A DNA stretch of 64,000 bases, from NCBI RefSeq assembly GCF_039645585.1, contig NZ_CP147915.1, forward strand, positions 2,232,001-2,296,000, in the 5' to 3' direction. Shown one piece after another: positions 9,753-18,587 of this stretch; position 1 is the first letter of the stretch; each line of letters opens with the position of its first letter. The notes beneath the pieces were generated by a model, which saw nothing but the letters and a program-made list of their open reading frames with translations, did no database searches and was not told where the DNA came from. This stretch comes from Sulfurimonas sp. HSL-1656 (GTDB lineage: Bacteria; Campylobacterota; Campylobacteria; Campylobacterales; Sulfurimonadaceae). A program made the position numbers and the translations under genes.

Positions 9753-11879
9753 ATGCGCTATCATCACCTTACCCTCACCGCGGCCGCCGCGGTACTGGCA
9801 CTGACGTTCGGCGGCTGTAACGGCGACAAAAGCACGGACCTGCAGGACAGCCTGAACGGCAACACGGTTGACGATCTCATCGCCGGCTATACCCTGTTCG
9901 ACCCGACGACGGGAACGATCCCCTATCCCAACAACATCCTGTTCGCCCCCAACAGCAGTTCGACGAACGATTACGACTTCGGCCAGACGCTCAACATCCC
10001 CTACGAGCCCACGGACGCCGACGCCAACGTCAAGCGCCAGCTCAATACCCTGACGGGCTTCTCGACGACCATGCCGATTACCGCGCCGATCAGCGACGGG
10101 GTAACGCTCGACGCCACCTCCCTGCCCGTCGGCGTGCAGCTCTACAAGGTCGACGTCAATGCCAGCGGCTATGTGACCGACATCAACGCGACCCTTCAGT
10201 ACGGTGTCGATTTTGCCGTCGCCCAGAGCGGCAGCAAGGTCGCCATCGTGCCGATGAAACCGCTGGAGCCGCTGACGAACTACATGGCCGTCCTCACCAA
10301 TGACCTTAACGACAGCGAGGGCCGCATCCTCGCCCCGGACTATGCGACGGCCCTGACCCTCTCACCGAACCCGGTCGAGGCCGGCGGCGCCCTGGACGAA
10401 GCGACGGCCGCCGCGCTCGAAGCGATCCGCCAGGGCAACCAGGCCATGCTCTACGCCCTGGCCATGACCGGCAAGGACCCGACCAAAACGGTGCAGGTCT
10501 GGACCTTCCGTACCCAGATGATCGGTGCCGTGCAAAACAGCATCGCCCTGTATGCGCAAAACGACACCAACGCCGCCCTGGCGATCCAGGATGTCAATGT
10601 CACGACCAAAGCCCTTTTCGCACAACTGGGGATGGATACCAGCCTGATGTCGGGCAGCGCCGAGATCTATGCCGGGACCCTCTCCAACCTCCCGCAATAT
10701 ATGCCGCAGGGATCGCCGATGAACCCCCTGCCTATCCTGGCAGGTGAGTTCAGCTACAGCGCACCGTTTACGCCGATTATCGAAGCCAACGTCACCGTAC
10801 CGGTCGTCGCGACGGTTCCGAGTGCGGCGTCGGGATGTACGAAACCCGCAGCCGGCTGGCCGGTCGTGATCTACCAGCACGGCATCACCCGCGTGCGTAC
10901 CGACCTCTTTGTCTACGGTGAAACGCTGGCCTCGGCCTGCTACGTCGGTGTCGCCATCGACCTTCCCCTGCACGGTGTCACGGAGTCCAATACGACGCTC
11001 AACCCCTTTTACATGGGAGCGCTGGAGCGCACCTTCAACGTGGACCTGGTCACGGAGAACCCCTACGGCACCGTTACAGGTTATGCCCCCGACGGCGTGA
11101 TCGACTCGACGGGGATCCACTTCATGAACCTCGCCAACGTCACAACCACAAGGGACAATCTGCAGCAGACGACTTCAGACCTCATCGAACTGACGAACAG
11201 CATCGCATCTGCCGTCGTTTTTGAGCTGAATGCGACGCTCTCGAACCTCGACGGTTCGCGCATCAGTTTCCTCTCCCACTCCCTGGGTAACATCGCCTCC
11301 ATCGGCTACCTCAACCAGACCGATGCGCTGCAAAGCGCCGTCATGATGATGCCCGGTCAGCAGATGATCCCCTTCCTGATCAACTCGCCCGTCTTTGCAC
11401 CGGAGATCAATGCAGGCCTGGCCGTCTACGGCATCATGCCGGGTACGGAAGAATACGCGGCCTTTATGCTCGCGACGCAGACCATGATCGACGATGCGGA
11501 CCCGGCGAACTACGCGGCAGGCATCGGTGCAGCCAACACCTTCCCTATCCTCGAAATGCAGGCGATCGGCGACGGCACCGAGGGGAGCGGCGACCAGCAT
11601 ATCCCGGCCGTCGTAGCGGGTTACCCGCTGGCCGGCGGCAGCCCTTTCATCGCCTTTACGCAGGCGAAAGATCTCAACACCAGCGCCCTGCTTCCGGGCA
11701 ACATCTACCTGCCCGATACGAGCAGGACCGTCACCCGGGTCACCGAAGGCGAGCACCGCTCCCCGCTTGACCCGCAGTACAGCCTCGACGCCTTTTTCGA
11801 GTACCACACCGAGCTGATCTCTTTCATCTACAGCAACGGTACGGCGATCCAGGTCAACAACCCTGCGATCATCAAGTAG
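9753..11879 (+). CDS. Large surface lipase-like lipoprotein (VolA/Pla-1-type)
   Basis: A 708-residue lipoprotein. The signal peptide has lipobox TFGGC with lipidated Cys at about residue 23. An alpha/beta-hydrolase core follows: PVVIYQHGITR (oxyanion-side strand, residues ~370-380) and the nucleophile elbow LSHSLGN with Ser510. A candidate catalytic His lies in GEHRSPLDP near the C-terminus. Architecture and length fit the virulence-factor lipase N-terminal family, which includes Vibrio cholerae VolA, a surface lysophospholipase encoded beside a FadL homologue. The same gene pairing is seen here. The preferred lipid substrate is not readable from sequence. Confidence 0.75.
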   Translation: MRYHHLTLTAAAAVLALTFGGCNGDKSTDLQDSLNGNTVDDLIAGYTLFDPTTGTIPYPNNILFAPNSSSTNDYDFGQTLNIPYEPTDADANVKRQLNTLTGFSTTMPITAPISDGVTLDATSLPVGVQLYKVDVNASGYVTDINATLQYGVDFAVAQSGSKVAIVPMKPLEPLTNYMAVLTNDLNDSEGRILAPDYATALTLSPNPVEAGGALDEATAAALEAIRQGNQAMLYALAMTGKDPTKTVQVWTFRTQMIGAVQNSIALYAQNDTNAALAIQDVNVTTKALFAQLGMDTSLMSGSAEIYAGTLSNLPQYMPQGSPMNPLPILAGEFSYSAPFTPIIEANVTVPVVATVPSAASGCTKPAAGWPVVIYQHGITRVRTDLFVYGETLASACYVGVAIDLPLHGVTESNTTLNPFYMGALERTFNVDLVTENPYGTVTGYAPDGVIDSTGIHFMNLANVTTTRDNLQQTTSDLIELTNSIASAVVFELNATLSNLDGSRISFLSHSLGNIASIGYLNQTDALQSAVMMMPGQQMIPFLINSPVFAPEINAGLAVYGIMPGTEEYAAFMLATQTMIDDADPANYAAGIGAANTFPILEMQAIGDGTEGSGDQHIPAVVAGYPLAGGSPFIAFTQAKDLNTSALLPGNIYLPDTSRTVTRVTEGEHRSPLDPQYSLDAFFEYHTELISFIYSNGTAIQVNNPAIIK

Positions 11880-11897
11880 CAGCGGCCGCCTGGCCGT

Positions 11898-11974
11898 GCT
11901 AAGTGCTAAGTGCTAAGTGCTAAGTGCTAAGTGCTAAGTGCTAAGTGCTAAGTGCTAAGTGCTAAGTGCTAAGT
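11898..11974. repeat. Heptanucleotide tandem array, 11 perfect units
   Basis: Eleven uninterrupted copies of GCTAAGT (complement ACTTAGC) begin 19 nt after the lipase stop codon. There are no spacers, so this is not a CRISPR array. Degenerate relatives of the same heptamer occur at 15969, 17188, 19599, 19991, 45236, 47535 and 47616. They resemble the short tandemly repeated repetitive (STRR) sequences described in cyanobacteria. Confidence 0.97.
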
Positions 11975-12184
11975 GAAGGATGTCGGGTTCCGCTTCTTCT
12001 GTCAAGTCCGAAACGGTATTTAGCGTGTCAGGCGGATTTGTGATGAATGGAAGCTCCCGCAAGCGGCAGCCTTTCGCACTTTCTTCTTTCGGGTTCGGTT
12101 TCTTCTTTGTGCGAACAAAGAAGAAAGGGAACAAAACCTCATGCTTCTTCAAACAAATAGAATGGCAATAAAACATCCTGTTCA

Positions 12185-12478
12185 TTCTTTTCTTTTTACC
12201 AAGAAAAGAACTAAAAGAAAATCGTCGTTGCGCGAATCGCTCGCTGCTCCCGGCTCTTTGCCTCCGCAGCGGCTTTCACGGCACGCTTAACGACAGGGTG
12301 CCTATTGATTCATGCGCTTCGATAAATCGAAGCTAGTAAAAGGAAGAGAGCTTCGACACGTCGAAGCGCATCAATAAAATAGACCCTTGGGCCTTGGGCG
12401 TGATCCTTATAAGCCATCCCGGAGGCATAATGAGCGATTCGCGATTTGCGCTACTTTTTCTAAAAAAGTGGCAAAGGA
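12185..12478. repeat. Hairpin-rich repeat modules, copy 1 (M1+M2)
   Basis: This intergenic block between the convergent lipase and nfo genes is built of two ~150-bp modules. M1 runs from an AT-rich hairpin (TTTTCTTTTT/AAGAAAAGAA) through a GC-rich core containing CGTTGCGCGAATCGCTCG to a GAAGC hairpin. M2 has the same plan in inverse order, ending in GCTACTTTTTCTAAAAAAGTGGC-type hairpin sequence. Further copies lie at 13489, 16976 and 18156. A related AT hairpin lies just upstream (12098-12126). Short open frames through the modules are not credible genes. Confidence 0.85.
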
Positions 12479-12509
12479 GGTATAGGGAGAATGACACTGA
12501 CGATTGACG

Positions 12510-13361
12510 TCAGCGCTCTTCCAGGGAATAAAGCAGCTTGATCTCCTCCGCCCAGATCGTCTCGTCGATCGTCTCGAGGATGAGCGGAATATCGTCCATG
12601 CGCGGGTCGTTCATAATGCAGCGGAACGCCTCAAGCCCGATCTTGCCTTTGCCGATACTGTCGTGGCGGTCGACATGGCTGCCGAGATCCGGCTTGGAGT
12701 CGTTGAGGTGCATCCCGCGCAGGTATTTGAAGCCGACGATGTTCTCGAACTCCGCCATGGAGACGTCATAGGCCTCCTTGGTGCGGATGTCGTAGCCCGC
12801 CGTGAACATGTGGCAGGTGTCGATGCAGACGCCGACGCGGGACTTGTCCTCGACCTTGTCGATGATGTGGGCGAGGTGCTCGAACTTCCAGCCGAGATTG
12901 CTCCCCTGTCCCGCCGTATTCTCCAGCACGAGCGTCACACCGCTGGTCACGTCGAGTGTCCGGTTCATACTCTCGGCGATCCGGTCCAGGCACGCCTCTT
13001 CGCTGATCTGCTTGAGGTGCGAACCCGGGTGGAAATTGAGCCGGTCAAGCCCCAGCTGCATACAGCGCTCGACTTCATCGACGAAGGCGTCGAAGGATTT
13101 CTGGCGCTTCTCCTCTTCAGGGTGGCCCAGGTTGATCAGGTATGAGTCGTGCGGCAGCACGTGCTTGGGCGCGATCCCGCTCTCGTCGAGCAGGCGCTTG
13201 AAAGTGTCAATCGTCTCCGTATCCAGCGCTTTCGCGTTCCATTGGCGCTGATTCTTGGTAAAGAGAGCGAAGGCCTGCGCCCCGATCGCCTCGGCATTCG
13301 TAATAGCGTTGTAAACCCCGCCCGAGGCCGACGTATGTGCACCGACAAATTTATTGCTCAT
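12510..13361 (-). CDS. nfo: Endonuclease IV (AP endonuclease)
   Basis: A 283-residue zinc-dependent AP endonuclease of base-excision repair that cuts 5' to abasic sites. The N-terminus [13 protein letters not shown] and the metal-binding blocks are all present: VLENTAGQG (~145-153), [16 protein letters not shown] (~177-192) and HLNDSK...[10 protein letters not shown] (~217-240). Length equals the Escherichia coli enzyme. It stands alone, flanked on both sides by the intergenic hairpin modules. Confidence 0.97.
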   Translation of the reverse strand: MSNKFVGAHTSASGGVYNAITNAEAIGAQAFALFTKNQRQWNAKALDTETIDTFKRLLDESGIAPKHVLPHDSYLINLGHPEEEKRQKSFDAFVDEVERCMQLGLDRLNFHPGSHLKQISEEACLDRIAESMNRTLDVTSGVTLVLENTAGQGSNLGWKFEHLAHIIDKVEDKSRVGVCIDTCHMFTAGYDIRTKEAYDVSMAEFENIVGFKYLRGMHLNDSKPDLGSHVDRHDSIGKGKIGLEAFRCIMNDPRMDDIPLILETIDETIWAEEIKLLYSLEER

Positions 13362-13488
13362 GATAAAAATTCCTGTTTTTGGGCAGAAGCATAACCAATC
13401 ACGCGTTAAACCAGACGAAAGGGGTGCAGGTAGTATCAGGGGCTAAGTGCCATTGGTGATATCTCAATAACTAATTAAGAAACGGCAC

Positions 13489-13800
13489 GCTTCGGGAACC
13501 GAAGCGCATCAATAAAATAGACCCTTGGGCCTTGAGCGCGATCCTTATAAGCCATCCCGGAGGCATAAAGCCGGGAGGGATGAGCGATTCGCGAAAGGCC
13601 GCTTTTTGCGCTACTTTTTCTAAAAAAGTGGCATGAACATTCTTCTCTATCTTTTCTTTTTACAAAGAAAAGAAACAAAAGAAAATCGTCGTTGCGCGAA
13701 TCGCACGCCCTTCTCGGCTTTATGCCTTCAGGACGGCTTTCAAGGCACGCTTAACGACAGGTCGCCTATCGATTTTATGCGCTTCGGGAACCGAAGCTCA
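13489..13800. repeat. Hairpin-rich repeat modules, copy 2 (M2+M1)
   Basis: The same two ~150-bp modules as at 12185, but in opposite order: GAAGC hairpin, M2 core with GCTACTTTTTCTAAAAAAG, then the M1 AT hairpin, the CGTTGCGCGAATCGC core and a closing GCTTCGGGAACCGAAGC hairpin. They fill the gap between nfo and the downstream lipoprotein gene. A lone heptamer (GGCTAAGTGCC) sits just before at 13440. Confidence 0.85.
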
Positions 13801-13813
13801 CAGCACTGTTGGT

Positions 13814-14293
13814 TTACTGCAACCGTTTGAACTTGATCAGGATCCCGTGCTCGAAATCTTTGAAATAGATCTGCTCCGGCGTGACCCTGTAGACGATCCC
13901 CCCGATGTTCTGTTCAAAGCCCGCGTCGGTATGCACAAGATTCTTGCGCTCCATGATCGCCTCGCCGCGCAGCAGGTGATAGAAGAGGTCGTCGGGGTAG
14001 TCGGCGCTGAGGTATTTGGCATTGAAAGCCGACTTGGAAAGACACCCCTCGCCCTCCGTACAGACCAGGGTTTCAACCTGAAGCCGCAGGATGCGCTGGC
14101 CCGCCTCGAAGACTTCCAGCTCCGCCACGCCGTCGCCCTTGCGGATATAGCCCGTGTCGGCAAAGCGCCACTGCGGCGTTTTGAACACGACGACGTAGGC
14201 CTCCGTCTCCGGGGGTTTTTTCATGGTGCAGCCGCCGAAGAGGACGGCCACAAGCGCGGCGAAAAGCCACGACCGCAACGTTGTCATGCTCAT
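13814..14293 (-). CDS. Uncharacterised lipoprotein
   Basis: A 159-residue protein with a lipoprotein signal (hydrophobic SWLFAALVAVLF then lipobox GGC, Cys at about 22). I do not recognise the mature domain. It is probably beta-rich, with a CTEGEGC pair of cysteines near residues 87-93 that could form a disulfide. Its start overlaps the stop of the upstream NlpC/P60 lipoprotein by 4 nt (ATGA), so the two are co-translated and may act together in the envelope. Confidence 0.75.
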   Translation of the reverse strand: MSMTTLRSWLFAALVAVLFGGCTMKKPPETEAYVVVFKTPQWRFADTGYIRKGDGVAELEVFEAGQRILRLQVETLVCTEGEGCLSKSAFNAKYLSADYPDDLFYHLLRGEAIMERKNLVHTDAGFEQNIGGIVYRVTPEQIYFKDFEHGILIKFKRLQ

Positions 14294-14868
14294 CTGATCC
14301 TTCTCGTCGTCCAGTAGTGCCGTTTCCAGTAGGGTTTATCCATGCTCGAGATCATCACCCCGTACCTGGTGGAAACATGCATGAACTTCCCCGACTCAAG
14401 ATAGATACCGACATGGCGGTCCCGCCCGCTCGTACGGAAAAAGACGAGGTCCCCGGCCTGCAGCTCCTGCCTGTCCACGGCACTGCCGCAGTTAGCCTGC
14501 TGCCGGGTTGTCCGGGGCAGTGCGATGCCGAAAAGGTCCCGGTAGGCGCGCTGCACGAACGCGGAACAGTCCATCCCCCGGGGCCCGGTGCCCCCGTAGC
14601 GGTAGGGGGTATGGTGCCACTGCTCCTGGAACGGGTAGAGCTTGGAGAGGATCGGATCCTCTGCCAGAGGTTGCGGTTGCGAGGTTGTCTCCCCCCCCTG
14701 CAGCAGCCATACCTCTTCTGTCGGCGGTAAGGCCGCAAAGGTCCTGTCGGCGACGTGGAGAACCGGAGCCGGGAGCGGCCTGCGGTCGGCATAGCGTGTG
14801 GAACAGCCGGCGAGCAGCAGTATTGCGATGCCCAGCCCTCCCAGTTGCCGCACTGTGCCACGCCTCAT
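14290..14868 (-). CDS. NlpC/P60-family lipoprotein peptidase
   Basis: A 192-residue lipoprotein (lipobox LLLAGC, Cys ~22) with a C-terminal NlpC/P60 domain: YRYGG then GMDCSAFVQ with the catalytic Cys, AGDLVFFR, RHVGIYL with the catalytic His, and FMHVST. Enzymes of this family cut cell-wall stem peptides, usually the D-Glu-DAP bond, from the periplasm. It is translationally coupled to the lipoprotein gene downstream. All catalytic landmarks are present, so it is probably active. Confidence 0.9.
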   Translation of the reverse strand: MRRGTVRQLGGLGIAILLLAGCSTRYADRRPLPAPVLHVADRTFAALPPTEEVWLLQGGETTSQPQPLAEDPILSKLYPFQEQWHHTPYRYGGTGPRGMDCSAFVQRAYRDLFGIALPRTTRQQANCGSAVDRQELQAGDLVFFRTSGRDRHVGIYLESGKFMHVSTRYGVMISSMDKPYWKRHYWTTRRIR

Positions 14869-14883
14869 CCTTGCACCGCCCTG

Positions 14884-15900
14884 TCAGCCCATCGGGTAGA
14901 GGATATCGGCATGCACCGCGTCGCAGGCCGCCATCACCTCTGAAGAGAGGGTCAGCTCCATGGCCGCGAGCGACGCGTCGAGCTGCTCGGGACGGGTCGC
15001 CCCGATGATCGTCGAGGCGACAAAGTCGTGCTGCTTGCTCCAGGCCGCCGCCATCGTTACCGGGTCCAGCCCCGCGTCGGCGGCGATCTTGAGGTAGCGC
15101 TGCGTAGAAGCCAGGGTCTTGTCGTTGACAAAGCGTGCAGCCATTAGGCGCTGGCGGGCGTTGGGAGATTTGAAATAATCCGCAAAACGCCCTTCGTCTA
15201 TCTTGGCCTGGTTGTATTTGCCGCTGAGGACCCCGCCGCCCAGCGGCGAGTACGGCAGCAGGGAGATCTGCTCACGCTCGCAGAGGGTGGAGAGCTCATC
15301 CATGAAACGGCGGTTGAGCAGGGAGAAGTTGTTTTGGATCGACTCGAACCGCGCCAGCCCCCTGTAGTGGCTGGCGGCCAGGGCCTTCGCCGTCCCGTAG
15401 GCCGTGTCGTTGGAGGTACCGATGTAGCGCACCTTGCCGCTCTGTACCAGGCGGTCGAAAGCCTCCATCGTCTCCTCGACGGGCACGACGGTATCGGGCC
15501 AGTGCATCTGGTAGAGGTCGATATAGTCCGTCCCCAGCCGCTTCAACGAGCCTTCGACCGCCCGTTCGATATGAAAGCGGTCCATGGCCGTCAGCCCGTG
15601 GCGCACGGGGGGCACGAACCAGCCCGAGGCCGCCCCGGCGACTTTGGTGGCCAGAATGATGCTCTCCCGCGGTTTGGTTTTGAGCCAGCGGCCGACGATC
15701 TCCTCGGTCTGCCCCGCCAGGTCGCTGCGCGGCGGGACCGGGTAGAGCTCGGCGGTATCATAGAAGTTCACCCCCGCCGCATACGCCTTGTCCATGATGG
15801 CGAAGGCGCTCTTCTCGTCGCACTGCCCGGGGAAGGTCATCGTCCCCAGACAGATGGGGCTGACCCGCAGGCCGCTTCGGCCGATATAGCGGTATTGCAT
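14884..15900 (-). CDS. Aldo/keto reductase
   Basis: A 338-residue NADPH-dependent aldo/keto reductase of the Tas/YghZ-like group. The TIM-barrel landmarks are in order: GLRVSPICLGTMTFPG (N-terminus), the catalytic Asp and Tyr in NFYDTAELYPVPPRS (~50-64), the catalytic Lys in LATKVAG and the His in QMHWPD. The C-terminal cofactor region includes STIIGATRPEQL. The PPRS...GQTEEIVGRWL segment is characteristic of Tas. The physiological carbonyl substrate cannot be read from sequence. Confidence 0.92.
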   Translation of the reverse strand: MQYRYIGRSGLRVSPICLGTMTFPGQCDEKSAFAIMDKAYAAGVNFYDTAELYPVPPRSDLAGQTEEIVGRWLKTKPRESIILATKVAGAASGWFVPPVRHGLTAMDRFHIERAVEGSLKRLGTDYIDLYQMHWPDTVVPVEETMEAFDRLVQSGKVRYIGTSNDTAYGTAKALAASHYRGLARFESIQNNFSLLNRRFMDELSTLCEREQISLLPYSPLGGGVLSGKYNQAKIDEGRFADYFKSPNARQRLMAARFVNDKTLASTQRYLKIAADAGLDPVTMAAAWSKQHDFVASTIIGATRPEQLDASLAAMELTLSSEVMAACDAVHADILYPMG

Positions 15901-15968
15901 CTTTTTTCCTCCTAAATGCGTTAAGCGAAGAATGACACGCCATCCTTATCTCTTACTTGGTTATTAAT

Positions 15969-15985
15969 GCTTAACGCTTAGCGCT
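15969..15985. repeat. Short heptamer repeat abutting a stop codon
   Basis: GCTTAACGCTTAGCGCT contains two units of the CTTARCR heptamer family. Read on the minus strand it overlaps the last bases of the TAG stop of the DUF234 gene, so the repeat begins exactly where the reading frame ends. Confidence 0.75.
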
Positions 15986-16874
15986 ATTCCAGCATCACTT
16001 TCATCTCTTCCGCGCAGACAAGCACCAGCGTATCGCTGCGCATCGCCTCGAGTTCGTTGGAAAAGCCCCGCTTCGCAAAGAGCCAGATCTGCTCCGGCTC
16101 GAGCCCGACAAGGGCGCACTTCTCCTGCAGTTTCTGCAGTTCGCCTTTGTTGACGTTGGTATTGGTCCATTTACACTCGCCGACGATGAACCCGCCGCCG
16201 GGGGCACGGGCCAAAATGTCGAGCTCGATCACCCGGTCCCAGTAGCTGCCGCAGCGCAGGTAGGGGTCGTCGCCCAGCTGCCGCCGCAGGTAGAGCTGCG
16301 AAATCTCTTCGAAAACCAGTCCTGTAAACGCCGTGTCCTGCTCCTCAAAACGCGACAGGACGCTTTCATAATCACCCTTCTCGATGCGCCGATGCTGCGG
16401 GGAGACGAACCGGAACCAGAAGCGCAGAAAGGGCGATCGGAAGCGCAGCTTGTGCGAGATACGGTGGCGGGCGACCTCGCGCTTGAGCTTCTGTTTCGGG
16501 TACTCCTTTTTCGGGGGCGCTTCGCGGGACGCCTCCAGGTCGAGGATGCCGATGGTACGCAGGTGGTCGACGATCTCGCCCCCCTTCGCTTCGCTGATGT
16601 GTGCCCGGCGGCAGGCGGAGTGGATGCGGCGGTCCCCCTTGGCCACGGCCTGCAGCAGTGCGATGACCTGCTTGTCCTCGAGAAATCCGGTATGAATGCG
16701 GTTGTAGTGTTCGCCGTAGTGGTCCAGGATCTTCGTTTCGATCAGTTCGGGAAGCGGTACGGTCGTGTCGATCTCGATGCCGCTCTCGCCGAATACGGCA
16801 AAGTACGCAATGAGAATCTCCATCGATTCGGGAAACGTCTCATTGTAGAAACGGCGCAGTTGGTTCAGCAGCAA
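15984..16874 (-). CDS. DUF234-domain protein with PD-(D/E)xK-like nuclease core
   Basis: A 296-residue protein starting at a TTG (no in-frame ATG upstream). The C-terminal half matches the DUF234 domain usually found after a P-loop ATPase: LRFRSPFLRFWFRFVSP, then VIELDILARAP and IVGECKWTN, which read as the D...ExK residues of a PD-(D/E)xK nuclease fold. The ATPase half found in the larger relatives (about 450 residues) is absent. No cleavage activity has been established for this family, so a role in DNA metabolism is inference. A near-consensus -10 sits 27 nt upstream. Confidence 0.75.
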   Translation of the reverse strand: MLLNQLRRFYNETFPESMEILIAYFAVFGESGIEIDTTVPLPELIETKILDHYGEHYNRIHTGFLEDKQVIALLQAVAKGDRRIHSACRRAHISEAKGGEIVDHLRTIGILDLEASREAPPKKEYPKQKLKREVARHRISHKLRFRSPFLRFWFRFVSPQHRRIEKGDYESVLSRFEEQDTAFTGLVFEEISQLYLRRQLGDDPYLRCGSYWDRVIELDILARAPGGGFIVGECKWTNTNVNKGELQKLQEKCALVGLEPEQIWLFAKRGFSNELEAMRSDTLVLVCAEEMKVMLE

Positions 16875-16900
16875 TTCGGGACCTCGGTCAGCATGGGGGG

Positions 16901-16906
16901 ATTATA
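16901..16906 (-). promoter_or_regulatory. -10 box upstream of the DUF234 gene
   Basis: A perfect TATAAT on the minus strand (GCTATAATCCCC), 27-32 nt before the TTG start at 16874. A transcript from it would begin close to an ATG at 16894 that opens only a nine-codon frame (MLTEVPNCC), a possible leader peptide. Confidence 0.5.
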
Positions 16907-16975
16907 GCACATACGCATACAGTGTGCCATGATCGGTCATTCATAAAAAATCAGTGCCTAGGAGATATACAGGAG

Positions 16976-17170
16976 TTCATTCTTTTCTTTTTCATAAGAA
17001 AAGAACCAAAAGAAAATCGTCGTTGCGCGAATCGCTCGCCCTTCTCGGCTTTGTGCCTTCGGGGCGGCTTTCACGGCACGCTTAACGACCTTTCGTCTAT
17101 CGATTTTATGCGCTTCAGGAACTGAAGCTAACTGAAAAGCAAAGAGCCTCGACACGTCGAAGCGCATCCA
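16976..17170. repeat. Hairpin-rich repeat module, copy 3 (M1)
   Basis: One M1 module: AT-rich hairpin TTTCTTTTTCATAAGAAAAG, core CGTTGCGCGAATCGCTCGCC, and the closing GCTTCAGGAACTGAAGC hairpin. A second outer hairpin, CTTCGACACGTCGAAG, follows. It is nearly identical to the M1 halves of the copies at 12185 and 13489 and occupies most of the gap between the DUF234 gene and aguB. Confidence 0.85.
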
Positions 17171-17187
17171 ATCAACTCACGAAGCAG

Positions 17188-17220
17188 GCTTGCGCGCTAC
17201 TTGCTACGCGCTCAATACTA
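17188..17220. repeat. Degenerate heptamer repeat at the aguB stop
   Basis: GCGCTACTTGCTACGCGCTC and following bases contain three or four degenerate GCTACNN heptamers. The block overlaps the TAG stop of aguB at 17218-17220, repeating the pattern of heptamers placed at gene 3' ends. Confidence 0.6.
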
Positions 17221-18066
17221 CTCCCCGCAGATCCGCCCATACATCTCCGGGCGGCGGTCGGCGAAGAGCGCCCAGTAGTCGCGCTGTCTGGCAATCTCGT
17301 CAAGGTCGTATTCGGCATAAATGACGCCTTCGCTCTCCCTGTCGGCTTCGGCGATCTTCCTGCCGGTATAGTCCGTCGCGAACGAAGAGCCGTAAAAGGT
17401 GAGTGTACAGCTCTCCCCCGCCTCCTCGCCGATGCGGTTGGCCGCGATGACCGGGACGGTATTGGCGGCACTGTGCCCCTGCTGGACCCGCTGCCAGTGC
17501 GCTTTGGAATCGACGTTTATTTCCGGTTCACTGCCGATCGCAGTAGGGTAGAAGATCAGTTCGGCACCCATCAGTGCGAGCGAGCGCGCCGTCTCCGGGA
17601 ACCACTGGTCCCAGCAGATGCCGACGCCGAGCTTGCCGAAACGCGTCTGCCACACTTTGAACCCGGTATCCCCCGGCACAAAGTAGAACTTCTCTTCATA
17701 GCCCGGACCGGAAGGGATGTGGGTCTTACGGTAGTTCTCCAGCACCGACCCGTCCGCGTCGATCATCACCAGGGAGTTAAAATAGCGCTCGCCGTCGCGT
17801 TCGAAATAACTCAGCGGCAGTACGACGCCGAGCTCCTTGGCGAGCGCCGAGAAACGCTCAATCATCGGATGGCCGTCGCGCGCACGCGCCCAATCGAAAT
17901 ACTTGGCGTCCATATCCTTGCAGAAATAGAGCCCTTCGAAAAGTTCCGGCAGCAGTACGATCTGCGCCCCTTCTGCCGCCGCAGCGCGTACCAGCGCTTC
18001 CGCCCGGCTTCTGTTAACCTCTTGATCCTCACCCATTCGCATCTGTACTGCGGCAACCTTGACCAT
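17218..18066 (-). CDS. aguB: N-carbamoylputrescine amidase
   Basis: A 282-residue carbon-nitrogen hydrolase that converts N-carbamoylputrescine to putrescine, CO2 and ammonia in polyamine synthesis. The Glu-Lys-Cys triad is visible: LLPELFEGLYF (Glu ~43), NYRKTHIPSGPGYEEKFYF (Lys ~115) and GVGICWDQWFPE (Cys ~152). The longer upstream frame has no support. The ATG at 18066 is preceded by GGGAGAG and gives the normal N-terminus MVKVAAVQM. There is no adjacent agmatine deiminase gene. Confidence 0.92.
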   Translation of the reverse strand: MVKVAAVQMRMGEDQEVNRSRAEALVRAAAAEGAQIVLLPELFEGLYFCKDMDAKYFDWARARDGHPMIERFSALAKELGVVLPLSYFERDGERYFNSLVMIDADGSVLENYRKTHIPSGPGYEEKFYFVPGDTGFKVWQTRFGKLGVGICWDQWFPETARSLALMGAELIFYPTAIGSEPEINVDSKAHWQRVQQGHSAANTVPVIAANRIGEEAGESCTLTFYGSSFATDYTGRKIAEADRESEGVIYAEYDLDEIARQRDYWALFADRRPEMYGRICGE

Positions 18067-18155
18067 GGTTCTCTCCCTATCAAACTGAACCGAATTATAC
18101 CGATTTCGGGCATGGCCGTATCGTGAAAATGCTTCGTGATTCATGATTCCTGAAC

Positions 18156-18475
18156 AGAGCTTCGGCACGCCGAAGCGCATTGATCAATAGGCAGATGGTC
18201 GTTAAGCGTGCCTTGAAAGCCGCTGCGGAGGCCCAAAGCCGGGAGCAGCGAGCGATTCGCGCAACGACGATTTTCTTTTGTTTCTTTTCTTATGAAAAAG
18301 AAAAGATAGAGAAATGTATTTCTTTGCCACTTTTTTAGAAAAAGTAACGCAAAAAGCGGCCCTTCACGAATCGCTCGCCCCTCCCGGCTTTAGGCCTCCA
18401 GGGCGGCTTACAAGGAGCGCTCAGGGCCAATGCTTGATTTGATTGAATGCGCTTCTGGTGACCGAAGCTAACAGG
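18156..18475. repeat. Hairpin-rich repeat modules, copy 4 (inverted M1 and M2)
   Basis: Both modules are present in reverse orientation relative to copies 1-3: GCTTCGGCACGCCGAAGC hairpin, reversed M1 core with GCGATTCGCGCAACGACG, AT hairpin, then GCCACTTTTTTAGAAAAAG and a reversed M2 core ending in a GCTTCTGGTGACCGAAGC hairpin. Another GAAGC-type palindrome (CTTCGGCATGCCGAAG) follows at 18485. The block fills the aguB-comEA gap. Confidence 0.85.
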
Positions 18476-18587
18476 AAAGAAGGAGCTTCGGCATGCCGAA
18501 GCCGCCGGTCATGACAAGGAAAGTGATTAGTGATTGGGGTGAATGGTCTGTGGTTGTAGGTGGCTGTGCAGGAAAAGGGGCCGCTCT

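Noticed and set aside
11898..11974. A CRISPR-like array
   Set aside because: The 7-bp units are contiguous with no spacers, and there are no cas genes nearby.
12101..12260. Short open frames in the repeat modules (for example ...KENRRCANR...)
   Set aside because: The same frame recurs in every module copy because the DNA is repeated; there are no ribosome-binding sites and no independent support.
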